A stretch of DNA of 64,000 bases from Vibrio breoganii (GCF_001677275.1 NZ_CP016177.1:682001-746000), one strand, 5' to 3'; counted from the stretch's first letter, positions 1-9,538 are shown. Made by a program: numbers and translations. The notes: a model not told the origin generated them from the sequence alone.

Positions 1-15
1 TCTCCAAAAATGAAT

Positions 16-36
16 AAGGCAGCCGAGGCTGCCTTT
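16..36 (-). terminator. possible proS terminator hairpin
   Basis: A 9-bp inverted repeat (AAGGCAGCC / GGCTGCCTT with a 2-nt loop) lies about 50 bp past the proS stop. On the minus strand it is followed by an imperfect U-rich stretch. A second hairpin (TTCCCCTT / AAGGGGAA, about 51-72) sits between it and proS without a U-run. It may serve proS or a convergent gene outside the window. Confidence 0.5.
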
Positions 37-87
37 ATTAGAATCTGTTTTTCCCCTTCCTAGAAAGGGGAATCAAAGCGTAAAGGC

Positions 88-1803
88 TTACTTAATCAGA
101 CCTTGAAGGTGCGCAACAATGTTGTCCATCTCTACCGGTACTTTCTCACCGTCACGACGGCTCTTGTACTCAAAGTGGCCATTGTCCATGCTACGGTCAC
201 CAATAACCACAGTATGAGGAATACCGACAAGCTCGATATCCTTGAACATTACGCCTGGGCGCTCTTTACGGTCATCAAATAGCACTTCGATGCCCTGAGC
301 CGTTAGGTCAGCGTATAGCTTCTCTGCTGCTTCTTTAACTCGCTCAGATTTGTGCATGTTCATTGGAACAATAGCGACTTGGAAAGGTGCAATTGCTTCA
401 GGCCAGATGATGCCGTTGTCATCGTGGTTTTGCTCAATCGCTGAAGCAACAACACGAGATACACCGATACCGTAACAACCCATCTCTAGGATTGTGCTCT
501 TACCATCAGGACCAAGCACGCTGCAGTTCATCTTATCTGTGTAGGTTGAACCGAGTTGGAAGATATGACCCACTTCGATACCACGCTTAAGGTGAAGTAC
601 GCCATTGCCACATGGGCTTGGATCGCCTTCTACTACGTTACGCAGGTCTTCAACTTGACCAAGTTCAACGTCACGACCCCAGTTGATGCCAAAGAAGTGC
701 TTGTCATCGATGTTTGCACCCGCACCAAAGTCGCTCATTGCAGCAGCGCTACGGTCAACAATGAATGGCAATTTCAGGTTCACTGGGCCAAGAGAGCCAG
801 GGCCTGCACCAATGATTGCACGGATTTCTTCTTCCGTTGCCATTTCTAGTGGAGACGCTACTTGAGTCAGGTTTTCTGCCTTCACTTCGTTTAGCTCGTG
901 GTCACCACGAATGATAAGGCCAACGAGCTCAGCATCCACTTCTTCAGAAGCCTTAACAAACAGAGTCTTAACCGTTTTCTCGATTGGTAGCTCAAATTGC
1001 TCAACGAGTTCTGCGATAGTTTTCGCGTTTGGCGTATCAACTTGCGTCATCTCTTGAGTTGGAGCTGCCAGTTCACCTGTTGGTGCTAGCGCTTCTGCTT
1101 TCTCGATGTTTGCGGCATAGTCAGATTCGCTAGAGAAGGCGATTAAGTCTTCACCGCTTTCTGCAAGTACGTGGAACTCGTGAGAGTTACTGCCACCAAT
1201 AGCGCCTGTATCAGCAAGTACCGGACGGTAATCAAGGCCCATACGGTCGAATGCTTTACAGTAAGCTTCATGCATCGCTTCGTAAGACTTTTCTAGGCCC
1301 GCTTTATCGATATCAAAGCTGTAAGCGTCCATCATACTGAATTCACGTGCGCGCATTACGCCAAAGCGAGGACGTCGCTCATCACGGAATTTCGTTTGGA
1401 TCTGATATAGGTTCAGCGGAAGTTGTTTGTAAGAACTTACTTCGTTACGAACGATGCTAGTAATCACTTCTTCGGCTGTTGGGCTTAGGACAAATGGACG
1501 GCTATGGCGATCAGTAAAGCGTAAAAGCTCTGGTCCCATTGTTTCAGAACGGCCTGTCTCTTCCCAAAGTTCGAACGGTTGAACAACGGGCATTAAAGTC
1601 TCAACAGCACCTGCATTGTCGATTTCTTCACGAACAATGTTTTCCACTTTACGCAATACACGTAAACCTGTGGGTAGCCAAGTGTATAGGCCTGAGGCAA
1701 GTTTACGAATCATACCTGCACGAAGCATTAGCTGGTGGCTAATTACTTCTGCGTCGTTTGGCGTTTCTTTCAATGTAGAAACTAGGTATTTACTGGTACG
1801 CAT
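88..1803 (-). CDS. proS: prolyl-tRNA synthetase
   Basis: Charges tRNA-Pro with proline in the cytoplasm. The 571 residues match the usual bacterial ProS length. A class II catalytic core lies at about residues 1-200, with the motif-2 region [17 protein letters not shown] near 138-154. A long insertion at about 220-410 corresponds to the INS editing domain that deacylates Ala-tRNA-Pro. A C-terminal anticodon-binding domain covers about 470-571. The start [13 protein letters not shown] is typical for the family. The gene stands alone, with trmO upstream in the same direction after an 82-bp gap. Confidence 0.97.
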   Translation of the reverse strand: MRTSKYLVSTLKETPNDAEVISHQLMLRAGMIRKLASGLYTWLPTGLRVLRKVENIVREEIDNAGAVETLMPVVQPFELWEETGRSETMGPELLRFTDRHSRPFVLSPTAEEVITSIVRNEVSSYKQLPLNLYQIQTKFRDERRPRFGVMRAREFSMMDAYSFDIDKAGLEKSYEAMHEAYCKAFDRMGLDYRPVLADTGAIGGSNSHEFHVLAESGEDLIAFSSESDYAANIEKAEALAPTGELAAPTQEMTQVDTPNAKTIAELVEQFELPIEKTVKTLFVKASEEVDAELVGLIIRGDHELNEVKAENLTQVASPLEMATEEEIRAIIGAGPGSLGPVNLKLPFIVDRSAAAMSDFGAGANIDDKHFFGINWGRDVELGQVEDLRNVVEGDPSPCGNGVLHLKRGIEVGHIFQLGSTYTDKMNCSVLGPDGKSTILEMGCYGIGVSRVVASAIEQNHDDNGIIWPEAIAPFQVAIVPMNMHKSERVKEAAEKLYADLTAQGIEVLFDDRKERPGVMFKDIELVGIPHTVVIGDRSMDNGHFEYKSRRDGEKVPVEMDNIVAHLQGLIK

Positions 1804-1885
1804 TGATGCTTTCCGTTGTATATGTATATAGAGGGAAGGGTTTATAACCCTAAAAAATAGCTCCCTATAATACCAGTGTATTGCC

Positions 1886-2584
1886 TTATGCTAAAGGGGC
1901 AATATCAACCACTTGAATGCCGTCGTCATTGGCTGAAAAACGGACATTCCATTCAAATAAATGTACGGCATACACCTTAGAGTCTGGCTTGCCTTTCTTA
2001 TACGCAGGCCTTGGATCTTGTGACAAGATCTCCGTTAATGCTTGTAGACGGTATTCATGGTCTGAGTGTTGCATGAGTACGCCTTTCGCTGGCTCGCTAA
2101 ATTGAACGGTGACTGGAATGGGTGGGGCTTCCGCATAACCGCCTGTGGCGTCAGGAATGCTATCGGAATAGGGGATATAAGGTTTTATGTCGATGATGGG
2201 GGTGCCATCCACTAAATCGACATTACCAAGCTTAACTACGACCTGTCCGTTTCTTATTTCAACATCTAATAATTCCACCGCCGACATACCAATTGCATTG
2301 GGTCTAAAGGTTGAGCGACTGGCAAATACACCCACTCTTTCATTACCCCCAAGGCGAGGAGGACGTACAGTAGGTTTCCAACCTGCTTCTATATTCTGAT
2401 CAAACAGAAACAGCAGCCATAGATGTGAAAACTGTTTCAGTTCACGAACGGCCGCTTCGGTATTTGCTTCGCCTTTTAGGTGCAACTCTGTGGTGACACT
2501 AGGCGCCAAATTTGGCTGTCTAGGGATAGCAAACTTTTCTTTGTAGGGGGTGTGAATGGTGCCTATTGGTGAAATTGCGTGCAT
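1886..2584 (-). CDS. trmO: tRNA (N6-threonylcarbamoyl-A37) methyltransferase TrmO
   Basis: This is TrmO (YaeB/TsaA, VirR/UPF0066 family), which uses S-adenosylmethionine to methylate t6A37 of tRNA-Thr(GGU). Its 232 residues are close to the E. coli length of 235. Family-typical stretches are [19 protein letters not shown] at the N-terminus, [18 protein letters not shown] and [14 protein letters not shown] in the middle, and a [10 protein letters not shown] segment. It lies upstream of proS in the same direction, as is common in gammaproteobacteria. Assignment is by family resemblance only. Confidence 0.92.
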   Translation of the reverse strand: MHAISPIGTIHTPYKEKFAIPRQPNLAPSVTTELHLKGEANTEAAVRELKQFSHLWLLFLFDQNIEAGWKPTVRPPRLGGNERVGVFASRSTFRPNAIGMSAVELLDVEIRNGQVVVKLGNVDLVDGTPIIDIKPYIPYSDSIPDATGGYAEAPPIPVTVQFSEPAKGVLMQHSDHEYRLQALTEILSQDPRPAYKKGKPDSKVYAVHLFEWNVRFSANDDGIQVVDIAPLA

Positions 2585-2935
2585 TTTTTTGGTGTTCCTA
2601 AATGATTTTCCCGAGTTAAATGTACGCAGAATGTATGCTCTGCGTCACTTTTTTACAAACAGTGGCAATTGAATAGATTGGAGTTTGTAAGAAGATGTTA
2701 ATAATCCTTACCCTTTATTCCATATAAGTTTTTCGCTCAATATCTCCTAATTATTGACCTTTTTTAACCTTTTTTTGACACATTTGCTCGGTTTCTAAAG
2801 GCGTAACTGCCTTTTCAATTGTGTCGTACTAGGGTATGTTTCCGGCTCCTTTTTGCTGCGTTAGGGAAATAACGTGCCACAACCTGCGGGTTGAGGGGCA
2901 AAAAGAGAGATAAAAATAATTAAAGGAGAACTCAG
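2585..2935. other. intergenic region between divergent trmO and abgT-type gene
   Basis: An AT-rich 351-bp divergent intergenic region that should hold the promoters of trmO (leftward) and the AbgT-family transporter (rightward). A TTGACA-like hexamer is present near 2774 but no convincing -10 lies 16-18 bp downstream of it. I see no operator or riboswitch that I can name. A good ribosome-binding site (AAAGGAGAA) ends about 7 nt before the 2936 start. Confidence 0.5.
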
Positions 2936-4525
2936 ATGAGCACATCTGCTTCACAAACACAACAACCGCCTAAAAAGCCGTTATTCACTCGTTTTCTGGA
3001 TGGCGTCGAATACCTAGGCAACCTATTACCACACCCAATCACTTTATTTGCTATTTTTTGTGTGGCAATTTTAGTTCTGTCTGGCATTGCTGGATATTTT
3101 GATGTTTCTGTTATGGATCCTCGTCCAGAGGGTGCAGCAGGTCGTAGCGCCGATGGCGTTATCAAAGTCGTTAGTCTTCTAAATGGTGAAGGTCTGCGTC
3201 TTATCGTTACTAACCTCGTAACTAACTTTACCGGTTTTGCACCTCTAGGTACGGTTCTAGTAGCAATGCTTGGTGTTGCTATTGCTGAGCACTCAGGCAT
3301 GCTTTCTGCAGCAATGCGTGGCTTAGTAATGAACGCTTCTCAGCGTATGGTTACAGTAACGGTTGTATTTGCGGGTATCATCTCTAACACAGCTTCTGAG
3401 CTGGGTTACGTGGTTCTTATCCCTCTTGCAGCTATGCTTTTCCACTCATTAGGTCGTCACCCTCTAGCTGGTCTAGCTGCCGCTTTTGCTGGTGTATCCG
3501 GTGGTTACTCTGCAAACCTTCTCATTGGTACGGTTGATCCACTGCTTTCTGGTATCACTGAAACAGCAGCACAAATGATCGACCCAACGTACTCTGTAGG
3601 TCCTGAATCAAACTGGTACTTCATGTTTGTTTCTACCTTCTTCATTGCAATCACAGGTGCATTTGTAACTGAAAAGATTGTTGAGCCAAAACTTGGCAAA
3701 TATAACGATGAAGAAGCGGCTGAAGATTTATCTAATGACAGCATGGGTTCTTTGAAGCCTGAAGAAAAACGCGGCCTTAAGATGGCGGGTCTTGCTGTTC
3801 TTGCAGTAAGTGCACTGATTGCACTGACAGTTGTTCCTGAGTGGGGCGCACTACGTCACCCTGAGACGGGTCTAGTTTCTGGCTCTCCATTCTTGAAGAG
3901 TATCGTAGCCTTTATCTTTGTATTCTTTGCTATCCCTGGCTTTGTTTATGGTCGCGTTGTCGGCACAATGAAAACTGACCGTGATGTGATTGATGCAATG
4001 GCTAAGTCAATGTCTTCAATGGGTCTATACATTGTTCTGGTATTCTTTGCCGCTCAGTTCGTTGCTTTCTTCAAGTGGACAAACTTCGGTCAAGTATTCG
4101 CAGTAGCAGGTGCAGACTTCCTACAGACTATTGGCCTAACAGGTCCAATGCTGTTCTTCGCATTCATTCTAATGTGTGGCTTCATTAACCTGATGATCGG
4201 TTCAGCGTCAGCTCAGTGGGCTGTAACAGCACCAATCTTCGTTCCAATGCTTATGCTTGTTGGCTACGCACCAGAGACGATTCAGGCGGCTTACCGTATC
4301 GGTGACTCGACCACTAACATCATCACTCCAATGATGAGTTACTTCGGTCTTATCCTAGCGGTTGCGACTCGCTACATGAAGAATCTAGGTATAGGTACGC
4401 TGGTAGCAACCATGCTCCCGTACTCAATCTGCTTCTTGTTTGGTTGGTCTATCCTGTTCTACCTATGGGTATTCGTATTTGGTCTACCAGTAGGTCCAGG
4501 TGCAGCAACGTTCTACACGCCTTAG
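2936..4525 (+). CDS. AbgT family transporter (p-aminobenzoyl-glutamate / antimetabolite transporter type)
   Basis: An inner-membrane protein of 529 residues with about 11-13 hydrophobic segments. It belongs to the AbgT family, whose characterised members are E. coli AbgT (p-aminobenzoyl-glutamate uptake) and Neisseria MtrF and Alcanivorax YdaH (sulfonamide and antimetabolite export). Family features seen are the N-terminal LDGVEYLGNLLPHPITLFAI, the GTVLVAMLGVAIAEHSG hairpin region and the C-terminal RIGDSTTNIITPMMSYFGL. No abgA/abgB hydrolase genes are adjacent, so uptake of p-aminobenzoyl-glutamate is not supported by context. An AAGGAG site precedes the ATG and a strong terminator follows. 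Confidence 0.9.
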   Translation: MSTSASQTQQPPKKPLFTRFLDGVEYLGNLLPHPITLFAIFCVAILVLSGIAGYFDVSVMDPRPEGAAGRSADGVIKVVSLLNGEGLRLIVTNLVTNFTGFAPLGTVLVAMLGVAIAEHSGMLSAAMRGLVMNASQRMVTVTVVFAGIISNTASELGYVVLIPLAAMLFHSLGRHPLAGLAAAFAGVSGGYSANLLIGTVDPLLSGITETAAQMIDPTYSVGPESNWYFMFVSTFFIAITGAFVTEKIVEPKLGKYNDEEAAEDLSNDSMGSLKPEEKRGLKMAGLAVLAVSALIALTVVPEWGALRHPETGLVSGSPFLKSIVAFIFVFFAIPGFVYGRVVGTMKTDRDVIDAMAKSMSSMGLYIVLVFFAAQFVAFFKWTNFGQVFAVAGADFLQTIGLTGPMLFFAFILMCGFINLMIGSASAQWAVTAPIFVPMLMLVGYAPETIQAAYRIGDSTTNIITPMMSYFGLILAVATRYMKNLGIGTLVATMLPYSICFLFGWSILFYLWVFVFGLPVGPGAATFYTP

Positions 4526-4546
4526 TAGAAACGTTAGAACTTGATG

Positions 4547-4580
4547 AAAAAAGTGGTCAGCATATGCTGACCATTTTTTT
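4547..4580 (+). terminator. rho-independent terminator of AbgT-family gene
   Basis: A perfect 20-nt palindrome TGGTCAGCATATGCTGACCA (4554-4573) is followed by a run of T and preceded by a run of A. It begins about 25 bp after the stop codon and could also act on leftward transcripts. Confidence 0.9.
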
Positions 4581-4740
4581 ATCTGGAGTTTCGCAACGAG
4601 CAACTACCAACTTTCCGTATTGACTCCCTGTCGCCTCATTGCCAAGTCAGATTAACCTACCTATCGCGCTAGATGCACACTGCAAGATTAGATTGAAGAA
4701 TGGTTATTGAAGTGGATTCATATGGACTAAGCGGCTAGCC

Positions 4741-4772
4741 GTAAGCTGTCAGCTACAAGCTGCAAGACACAA
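4741..4772. repeat. dispersed intergenic repeat (AGCTGTCAGCTACAAGCTGC family)
   Basis: The string AAGCTGTCAGCTACAAGCTGCAAG recurs in near-identical or inverted form at about 51103-51123 and 51306-51336. It is therefore a dispersed intergenic repeat, rich in AGCT, and not part of a gene. The rest of 4581-5066 holds no ORF or RNA that I can support. Confidence 0.55.
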
Positions 4773-4995
4773 GCCTGAGGTTCGTGCGTGAGTATTGGTT
4801 TCTGACAGGTTATATAGCTTATTAGATCTATTTTTTAGTGTTGGTGCATTTAAGTAAGTGCCGTCGCTGAGGTTTTTTATTGGGAGCCTCTTATAGCAAT
4901 AGATACGCAACCAGTGTGCTGGCCCAGAAAAGTACTCAGGCAGGGCGAAACCCTTTAGCCCGGCTTATGACTAAGAGGTATGTCATACCTAGCTA

Positions 4996-5035
4996 TGTGC
5001 ACACTAAGATCCTGAATCAAGTTCAGGATGACGCC
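4996..5035. repeat. partial copy of the dispersed GATCCT-hairpin repeat
   Basis: GTGCACACTAAGATCCTGAA and TTCAGGATGAC form a hairpin (ATCCTGAA / TTCAGGAT, 5009-5029). It matches the core of the 156-bp repeat array at 11996-13850 (GTGCACACTAAGCTCCTAG ... CTAGGATGAC) and of the copy near 51238-51275. Confidence 0.6.
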
Positions 5036-5066
5036 ATTTAACTTGAAGTGTATAGCCACAATCAAA

Positions 5067-5192
5067 CTAGAAGCTAGAAGCTAGAAGCTAGAAGCTAGAA
5101 GCTAGAAGCTAGAACCTAGAAGCTAGAAGCTAGAACCTAGAACCTAGAACCTAGAAGCTAGAACCTAGAAGCTAGAACCCAGAACCCAGAAC
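5067..5192. repeat. heptanucleotide tandem repeat (CTAGAAG / CTAGAAC / CCAGAAC)
   Basis: About 18 tandem 7-bp units, first CTAGAAG, then a mixture of CTAGAAC and CTAGAAG, and finally CCAGAAC. The ordered variants indicate slippage expansion plus point mutation. The tract lies in the non-coding gap between the AbgT-family gene and metQ. A second period-7 tract of related sequence is at 13852-13882. Confidence 0.92.
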
Positions 5193-5277
5193 CCTGCTCC
5201 CAATGCCAAACGACTCACTGTACGGTGACGTTACTGAATTAAGGCGTACATAGCCTGTTTGAGGCGATTTTAGGGCA

Positions 5278-5317
5278 TAAAAAAACCGCCACTACGAATT
5301 GAAGTGACGGCTTTTTG
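5278..5317 (-). terminator. metNIQ terminator
   Basis: An inverted repeat AAAAACCGCCACT / AGTGACGGCTTTTT, with one wobble and one mismatch, lies 25 bp past the metQ stop. On the minus strand it ends in a T-run, as expected at the end of the metNIQ operon. Confidence 0.75.
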
Positions 5318-5341
5318 AAGGGGAAGTTGAAGGAGTGTGGT

Positions 5342-6151
5342 TTACCAACCCTTAACTACACCACCTTTAAAGATGTCAGAAGCTGCGTTGTACACTTCTT
5401 CTGTTTGGTACGCTTTTACAAAGTTCTGTACGTTTTCAGCGTTTAGGTTTTCTTCACGCGAAACGATAAGGTTTACGTATGGAGATTCTTTGTCTTCAAC
5501 AAAGATGCCATCACGCTGTGGTGTTAGGTCGATAGAACTTGCGTAAGTGGTGTTGATGATTGAAAGCGCTACGTCGTCTAGAGAACGAGGTAGTTGTGCT
5601 GCATCAAGTTCAACAATAGTGATGTTCTTAGGGTTTGCAGTGATATCACGAACCGTCGCCAGTAGACCTGCGCCTTCACGTAGCTCGATGATGCCTTGTT
5701 GCTCAAGAAGAAGAAGTGAACGGCCAAGGTTAGTTGGGTCGTTTGGTACTGCAATGCGTGCGCCTTCTTCTAGCTCGTCAACAGACTTGATTTGCTTAGA
5801 GTAACCCGCAATAGGGTAAACAAAGGTGTTGCCTGCGATAGCTAGCTTGTAGCTACGATCAGCGATCTGCTGGTCTAGGTAAGGCTTGTGTTGGAATGCG
5901 TTTACGTCCACTGAACCATCATCTAGGGCTGCGTTTGGTGTTACGTAATCTGTGAAAGTCACTAGCTCAACGTCAAGGTCGTACTTTTCTTTAGCAACCT
6001 TAGCCGCTACTTCTGCAACCTGTGCTTCAGCACCTGCCATTACGCCAACCTTGATCTTGCTTAGGTCTTGTTCTTTATCGCCACAGCCTGTTAGGGCCAA
6101 AGCTGATGCTGCAATCGCAACGGTAAAAATGTTCTTTAGGCTAAATTTCAT
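5342..6151 (-). CDS. metQ: methionine-binding lipoprotein MetQ
   Basis: Substrate-binding lipoprotein of the D/L-methionine ABC importer, anchored in the inner membrane and facing the periplasm. The 269 residues start with a signal peptide ending in the lipobox LTGC (Cys22), followed by an NlpA-family domain with IKVGVMAGAEAQVAEVAAKV and VNAFQHKPYLDQQ, typical of MetQ. It is the last gene of metN-metI-metQ, 28 bp after metI. Control by MetJ is inferred from the operator array upstream of metN. Confidence 0.95.
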   Translation of the reverse strand: MKFSLKNIFTVAIAASALALTGCGDKEQDLSKIKVGVMAGAEAQVAEVAAKVAKEKYDLDVELVTFTDYVTPNAALDDGSVDVNAFQHKPYLDQQIADRSYKLAIAGNTFVYPIAGYSKQIKSVDELEEGARIAVPNDPTNLGRSLLLLEQQGIIELREGAGLLATVRDITANPKNITIVELDAAQLPRSLDDVALSIINTTYASSIDLTPQRDGIFVEDKESPYVNLIVSREENLNAENVQNFVKAYQTEEVYNAASDIFKGGVVKGW

Positions 6152-6179
6152 AACTATCTCCGTATAATTTTTTTAATTC

Positions 6180-6863
6180 TTATCTGTGGTCAACTTTACG
6201 AACCAGTGCGTCACCCACAGACTGAATGATTTGCACTAATACAATAAGCATTACAACTGTCACTGCCATGATCACAACATCGTAGCGGTGGAAGCCGTAG
6301 CGAATAGCAACATCACCCAAACCACCACCGCCCACAGTGCCCGCCATAGCTGAATAGCTAACTAGGGTAACCAGTGTGATAGTGACTGAGTTGATGATGG
6401 TAGGTAGCGCTTCTGGAAGCAGTACCTTGTTAATAATTTGCAGCGGTGTTGCGCCCATTGATTGTGCGGCTTCTACTAGGCCACTTGGCACTTCAAGCAG
6501 TGCACCCTCGATAAGGCGAGCCACAAATGGGATAGCGCCAATGGTTAGCGGCACGATAGCGGCGGTTGTGCCGATAAAGGTTCCGATAAGAAGCTTGGTA
6601 AAAGGGATAATTGCAACCATAAGCACAAGGAACGGCACGCTTCGGCCTACGTTGACAATGGCGCCTAAGATGGAGTTCAAGCGCTGGTTTTCCAGCAAAC
6701 CGCCACGTTTAGTGGTGTGAAGGACTACGCCTAGAGGAATACCCACTGCGAAACCGACAATGCCAGAAAAGCCTACCATGTATAGGGTTTCCCAAGTTGC
6801 CTTTAATAAAAGTCCGCTATTTAGATTGAACCAATCAGCTAGCACATCATAAGACATAGCCAA
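6180..6863 (-). CDS. metI: methionine ABC transporter permease MetI
   Basis: Inner-membrane permease of the MetNIQ importer. The 227 residues carry five hydrophobic segments and the binding-protein-dependent transport signature region [20 protein letters not shown] that contacts the ATPase. The first ATG overlaps metN by 17 bp; the third codon is also ATG (6857) and gives MSYDVLADW. Either start implies translational coupling to metN. Confidence 0.95.
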   Translation of the reverse strand: MAMSYDVLADWFNLNSGLLLKATWETLYMVGFSGIVGFAVGIPLGVVLHTTKRGGLLENQRLNSILGAIVNVGRSVPFLVLMVAIIPFTKLLIGTFIGTTAAIVPLTIGAIPFVARLIEGALLEVPSGLVEAAQSMGATPLQIINKVLLPEALPTIINSVTITLVTLVSYSAMAGTVGGGGLGDVAIRYGFHRYDVVIMAVTVVMLIVLVQIIQSVGDALVRKVDHR

Positions 6864-7884
6864 GCACCTCTACTTTTACATTGTTGTCTTTCAGGTATTG
6901 AATCGCTGCATTGTCGGCTTCTTCATCACCGAAGAATTCTGCCACCATCATGCCGAATTTAACGCCACCGGCGTAATCCAGATCTGAGCTTAGAATTGAG
7001 ATATCAATATTAAACTTACGAGTGATTTGACTGATCACTGGCGCATCCACACTAGCGCCGGTAAATTCCAGTCGCACTAACGGGTAGCTTCCTTCTTTGC
7101 GCTCAGTGAGAAGGCGTGACTCGTAATCTTCTGGAATAGAAAGGTCTAGGGTTGAGCGAATAAACTGGTGCGCAAGCTCTGTCTTCGGGTGAGCAAAAAT
7201 GTCACCAACCGAGCCCTTCTCAACAAGTTCACCGCCACCAATAATGGCCACCTCGTGACAGATGTTCTTCACTACATCCATCTCGTGGGTGATGATAAGG
7301 ATCGTGATGCCGAGTTGACGGTTGATGGTTTTAAGTAAGCCAAGGATCGATTGAGTGGTTGCTGGATCAAGTGCACTAGTCGCCTCGTCACAAAGCAATA
7401 CTTTAGGGTCACTTGAAAGTGCACGTGCAATCGCAACACGCTGCTTTTGTCCGCCACTCAGGTTGGCAGGGTAGGTATCGCGCTTATCGCTAAGACCCAC
7501 TAAGCCCAATAGTTCAGTGACTTTATTTTCAATAGTTTGCTTATCTTTACCCGCGAGCTCTAGAGGTAGAGCAATATTTTCGAATACAGTGCGAGAAGAA
7601 AGAAGATTAAAGTGCTGGAAGATCATGCCGATGTTACGGCGCGCTTCAGAGAGCTCTTTCTTAGATAGCTTGGTAAGGTCAACACCATCCACGATGACTT
7701 CACCGCTAGTAGGTGCTTCTAGCATGTTAACGCAACGAATTAGAGTGCTTTTGCCTGCACCAGAAGAACCAATCACACCAAAGATGTTGCCCTTGGCGAT
7801 GGTTAAGTTGATATCTTTCAAGGCGCTGATAGCGGTTTTTCCTTGATAGAATACCTTGTTAACTTGCTTAATCTCTATCATCAA
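6847..7884 (-). CDS. metN: methionine ABC transporter ATP-binding protein MetN
   Basis: ATPase of the methionine importer, 345 residues. Visible motifs are Walker [10 protein letters not shown] near residue 40, the ABC signature [15 protein letters not shown] and Walker [16 protein letters not shown]-terminal NIL/ACT-like domain (about 265-345) binds methionine and mediates transinhibition in E. coli MetN. It is the first gene of the operon, with a MetJ operator array 70-105 bp upstream. Confidence 0.97.
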   Translation of the reverse strand: MMIEIKQVNKVFYQGKTAISALKDINLTIAKGNIFGVIGSSGAGKSTLIRCVNMLEAPTSGEVIVDGVDLTKLSKKELSEARRNIGMIFQHFNLLSSRTVFENIALPLELAGKDKQTIENKVTELLGLVGLSDKRDTYPANLSGGQKQRVAIARALSSDPKVLLCDEATSALDPATTQSILGLLKTINRQLGITILIITHEMDVVKNICHEVAIIGGGELVEKGSVGDIFAHPKTELAHQFIRSTLDLSIPEDYESRLLTERKEGSYPLVRLEFTGASVDAPVISQITRKFNIDISILSSDLDYAGGVKFGMMVAEFFGDEEADNAAIQYLKDNNVKVEVLGYVL

Positions 7885-7956
7885 ATAGCCTGCATGATTA
7901 GGTAGAGGAGTTTAAATCTTGCAGAGATGCTAGATATTTCATTGACCCAAGTCAAT

Positions 7957-7988
7957 AGATATTTTTACGTCTAGACGTCTAAACGCCA
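7957..7988. promoter_or_regulatory. tandem MetJ boxes upstream of metNIQ
   Basis: Four contiguous 8-bp met boxes can be read against the consensus AGACGTCT: AGATATTT (5/8), TTACGTCT (6/8), AGACGTCT (8/8) and AAACGCCA (5/8). MetJ binds tandem boxes cooperatively with S-adenosylmethionine as corepressor. The position, shortly upstream of metN and before divergent gmhB, fits repression of the importer when methionine is plentiful. Confidence 0.9.
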
Positions 7989-8063
7989 AATCAAGGGTGC
8001 GAGTGGTAACAAAGCATGCGATAATCGTTACCATCTTTATGAAGCAGAGCAGAGTAGTTACCC

Positions 8064-8621
8064 GTGCCTAAAGTAGCCGTTTTTTTAGATCGTGATGGTG
8101 TTATTAATGTTGATCATGGCTATGTACATGATGAGCATGATTTCGAATATATCCCTGGCGTTTTTGAGGCAACCAAGAAGTTGCAGCAGATGGGGTATCT
8201 ATTAGTCTTGGTCACCAATCAATCTGGAATAGCGCGCGGCAAATTTAGCGAAGAGCGATTTGAGTCTTTAACGCAATGGATGGATTGGAACTTCTCGGAC
8301 AATGGCGTTGAACTTGATGGCATCTATTACTGCCCTCATCACCCTGAACACGGTATTGGTGATTACAAACAAGATTGTGAGTGCCGAAAACCTAAGCCTG
8401 GCATGTTTATCTCGGCCAGAGATTTTCTGAAGATTGATATGCAAAACTCCATCATGGTTGGAGATAAAGCGGAAGATATGATGGCTGCAGAAGCCGCTGG
8501 TGTGGGCACTAAAATCTTGGTGCGTACAGGAAAGCCGGTCACTGAAAAGGGTGAGGCGATTGCCAGCGTGGTGTTGGATAGCATTAAGGAAGTGCCAGAC
8601 TATTTAATCGACAGAAAATAG
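8064..8621 (+). CDS. gmhB: D-glycero-beta-D-manno-heptose-1,7-bisphosphate 7-phosphatase
   Basis: Cytoplasmic HAD-superfamily phosphatase that removes the 7-phosphate during ADP-heptose synthesis for the LPS inner core. The 185 residues contain the nucleophile motif FLDRDGVIN, the second motif TNQSG, the zinc-binding loop CPHHPEH...CECRKP and the late acidic motif MVGDKAEDM. Translation starts at GTG (8064), since this gives the family-typical N-terminus [11 protein letters not shown]. It is divergent from metNIQ and followed by a terminator. Confidence 0.95.
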   Translation: MPKVAVFLDRDGVINVDHGYVHDEHDFEYIPGVFEATKKLQQMGYLLVLVTNQSGIARGKFSEERFESLTQWMDWNFSDNGVELDGIYYCPHHPEHGIGDYKQDCECRKPKPGMFISARDFLKIDMQNSIMVGDKAEDMMAAEAAGVGTKILVRTGKPVTEKGEAIASVVLDSIKEVPDYLIDRK

Positions 8622-8639
8622 CGCACAGCAAGATAATAA

Positions 8640-8667
8640 AGGCTTTGAATTATTCAAAGCCTTTTTT
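8640..8667 (+). terminator. gmhB terminator
   Basis: Stem AGGCTTTGAAT / ATTCAAAGCCT followed by a T-run, 18 bp after the gmhB stop. It lies just before the convergent YitT-type gene and may be bidirectional. Confidence 0.9.
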
Positions 8668-8672
8668 GTATG

Positions 8673-9272
8673 TTATCGGTATTGAACGGTGTAGCGGGTT
8701 GGCTTGTGGTTCATCCATAAAATCAGGTTGATGAACACAGCTGCAAGAATAGACCACGCTATCAGTGTCAAAGGGATGAAATAGAGCGAACATATCAAAA
8801 TAGAAGTATCAAACAACAGCTGCGTTTTGCCCACCGAGATGCCCATCTTATCTTGGATCACCAAACACAATACATTTGAGCCACCTAAGCTGGCACGGTG
8901 ACGGAACAGAACCAGTAAGCCTAATCCTATAAACGTGCCGCCGGCAATGGCAGCAAAAGCAGGCGTGAGCAGTTCAAAGCGCACAACATGGTGCAGGTTG
9001 TCAGCCATCACCGATACCAATGAAACACATATCACGCTGTTGATAGTAAAGCGCTTACCAAGACGAAACCATGCCAAGAAATAAAAGGGGATATTGACCA
9101 AGAAGTACATGGTACCGAAGCTAAGGTCGATAAATTGCGTAAACAGCAACCCAAGACCTGCCGTCCCACCCACAATCATGGATGAAGATTTTAAAAAATA
9201 GATCCCAACTGCCACTAGTAGAGTACCAGTAAATATAGCAGCGCAATCCTCGAGAAAGCTATGTTTGTTCAT
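8673..9272 (-). CDS. YitT family membrane protein
   Basis: A 199-residue inner-membrane protein with five to six hydrophobic segments, of the YitT/YczE type (DUF161). Glycine-rich loops such as SSSMIVGGTAGLGLL and HRASLGGSNVLCL are typical of this family. Function is unknown. Family members with a cytoplasmic DUF2179 tail exist, but this one ends after the membrane domain with a short basic tail. It is convergent with gmhB and divergent from glyA. Confidence 0.8.
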   Translation of the reverse strand: MNKHSFLEDCAAIFTGTLLVAVGIYFLKSSSMIVGGTAGLGLLFTQFIDLSFGTMYFLVNIPFYFLAWFRLGKRFTINSVICVSLVSVMADNLHHVVRFELLTPAFAAIAGGTFIGLGLLVLFRHRASLGGSNVLCLVIQDKMGISVGKTQLLFDTSILICSLYFIPLTLIAWSILAAVFINLILWMNHKPTRYTVQYR

Positions 9273-9359
9273 TGTACTTAACCTTGCAGATTCAGCCGCG
9301 AATAGTATAGGAAAACTGTGCTTTACCGAACTGTTTGCGCAACTTTTTTGTTAACAGCG

Positions 9360-9386
9360 TGTAATTTTTGATTTACACAGTGTAAA
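9360..9386. promoter_or_regulatory. two overlapping palindromes, the first TyrR-box-like
   Basis: TGTAATTTTTGATTTACA (9360-9377) matches the TyrR-type pattern TGTAAA-N6-TTTACA at 11 of 12 positions. It overlaps a second palindrome TTTACACAGTGTAAA (9372-9386). The pair lies about 90-115 bp upstream of the YitT-type gene and 210-237 bp upstream of glyA. The protein that binds is unknown; TyrR is one candidate by pattern only. Confidence 0.4.
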
Positions 9387-9522
9387 GTTGAGGCCTTCAA
9401 AAAAGAGAATCCCAGATAGGCCTTTATTCTGTTGGTTATTTAGGCGAATATACCTACAGAAAACAGGGACAAAAAAAATTTGTGATACGAATTTATTTCG
9501 GTAAAATGCCGCCATTGCCGTG

Positions 9523-9538
9523 ACGAAAACGTTTGCTT
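9523..9538. promoter_or_regulatory. PurR operator upstream of glyA
   Basis: ACGAAAACGTTTGCTT matches the PurR consensus ACGCAAACGTTTGCGT at 14 of 16 positions. It lies 58 bp before the glyA start. E. coli glyA is a known PurR target, because SHMT supplies one-carbon units for purine synthesis, so the placement is biologically coherent. Confidence 0.85.

Noticed and set aside
2932..3300. 122-codon minus-strand reading frame inside the AbgT-family gene
   Set aside because: It is the antisense shadow of a well-supported transporter gene, with a composition typical of such shadows.
4883..4975. Possible riboswitch-like sequence (CAGGCAGGGCGAAACCCTTT) before metQ
   Set aside because: It does not match the c-di-GMP-I, cobalamin or other riboswitch cores that I can recall, and it lies downstream of both flanking genes rather than in a leader.
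5067..5192. Heptamer tract as a CRISPR or origin iteron array
   Set aside because: The period is only 7 bp with no unique spacers, and no replication gene is nearby; slippage repeat is the simpler explanation.
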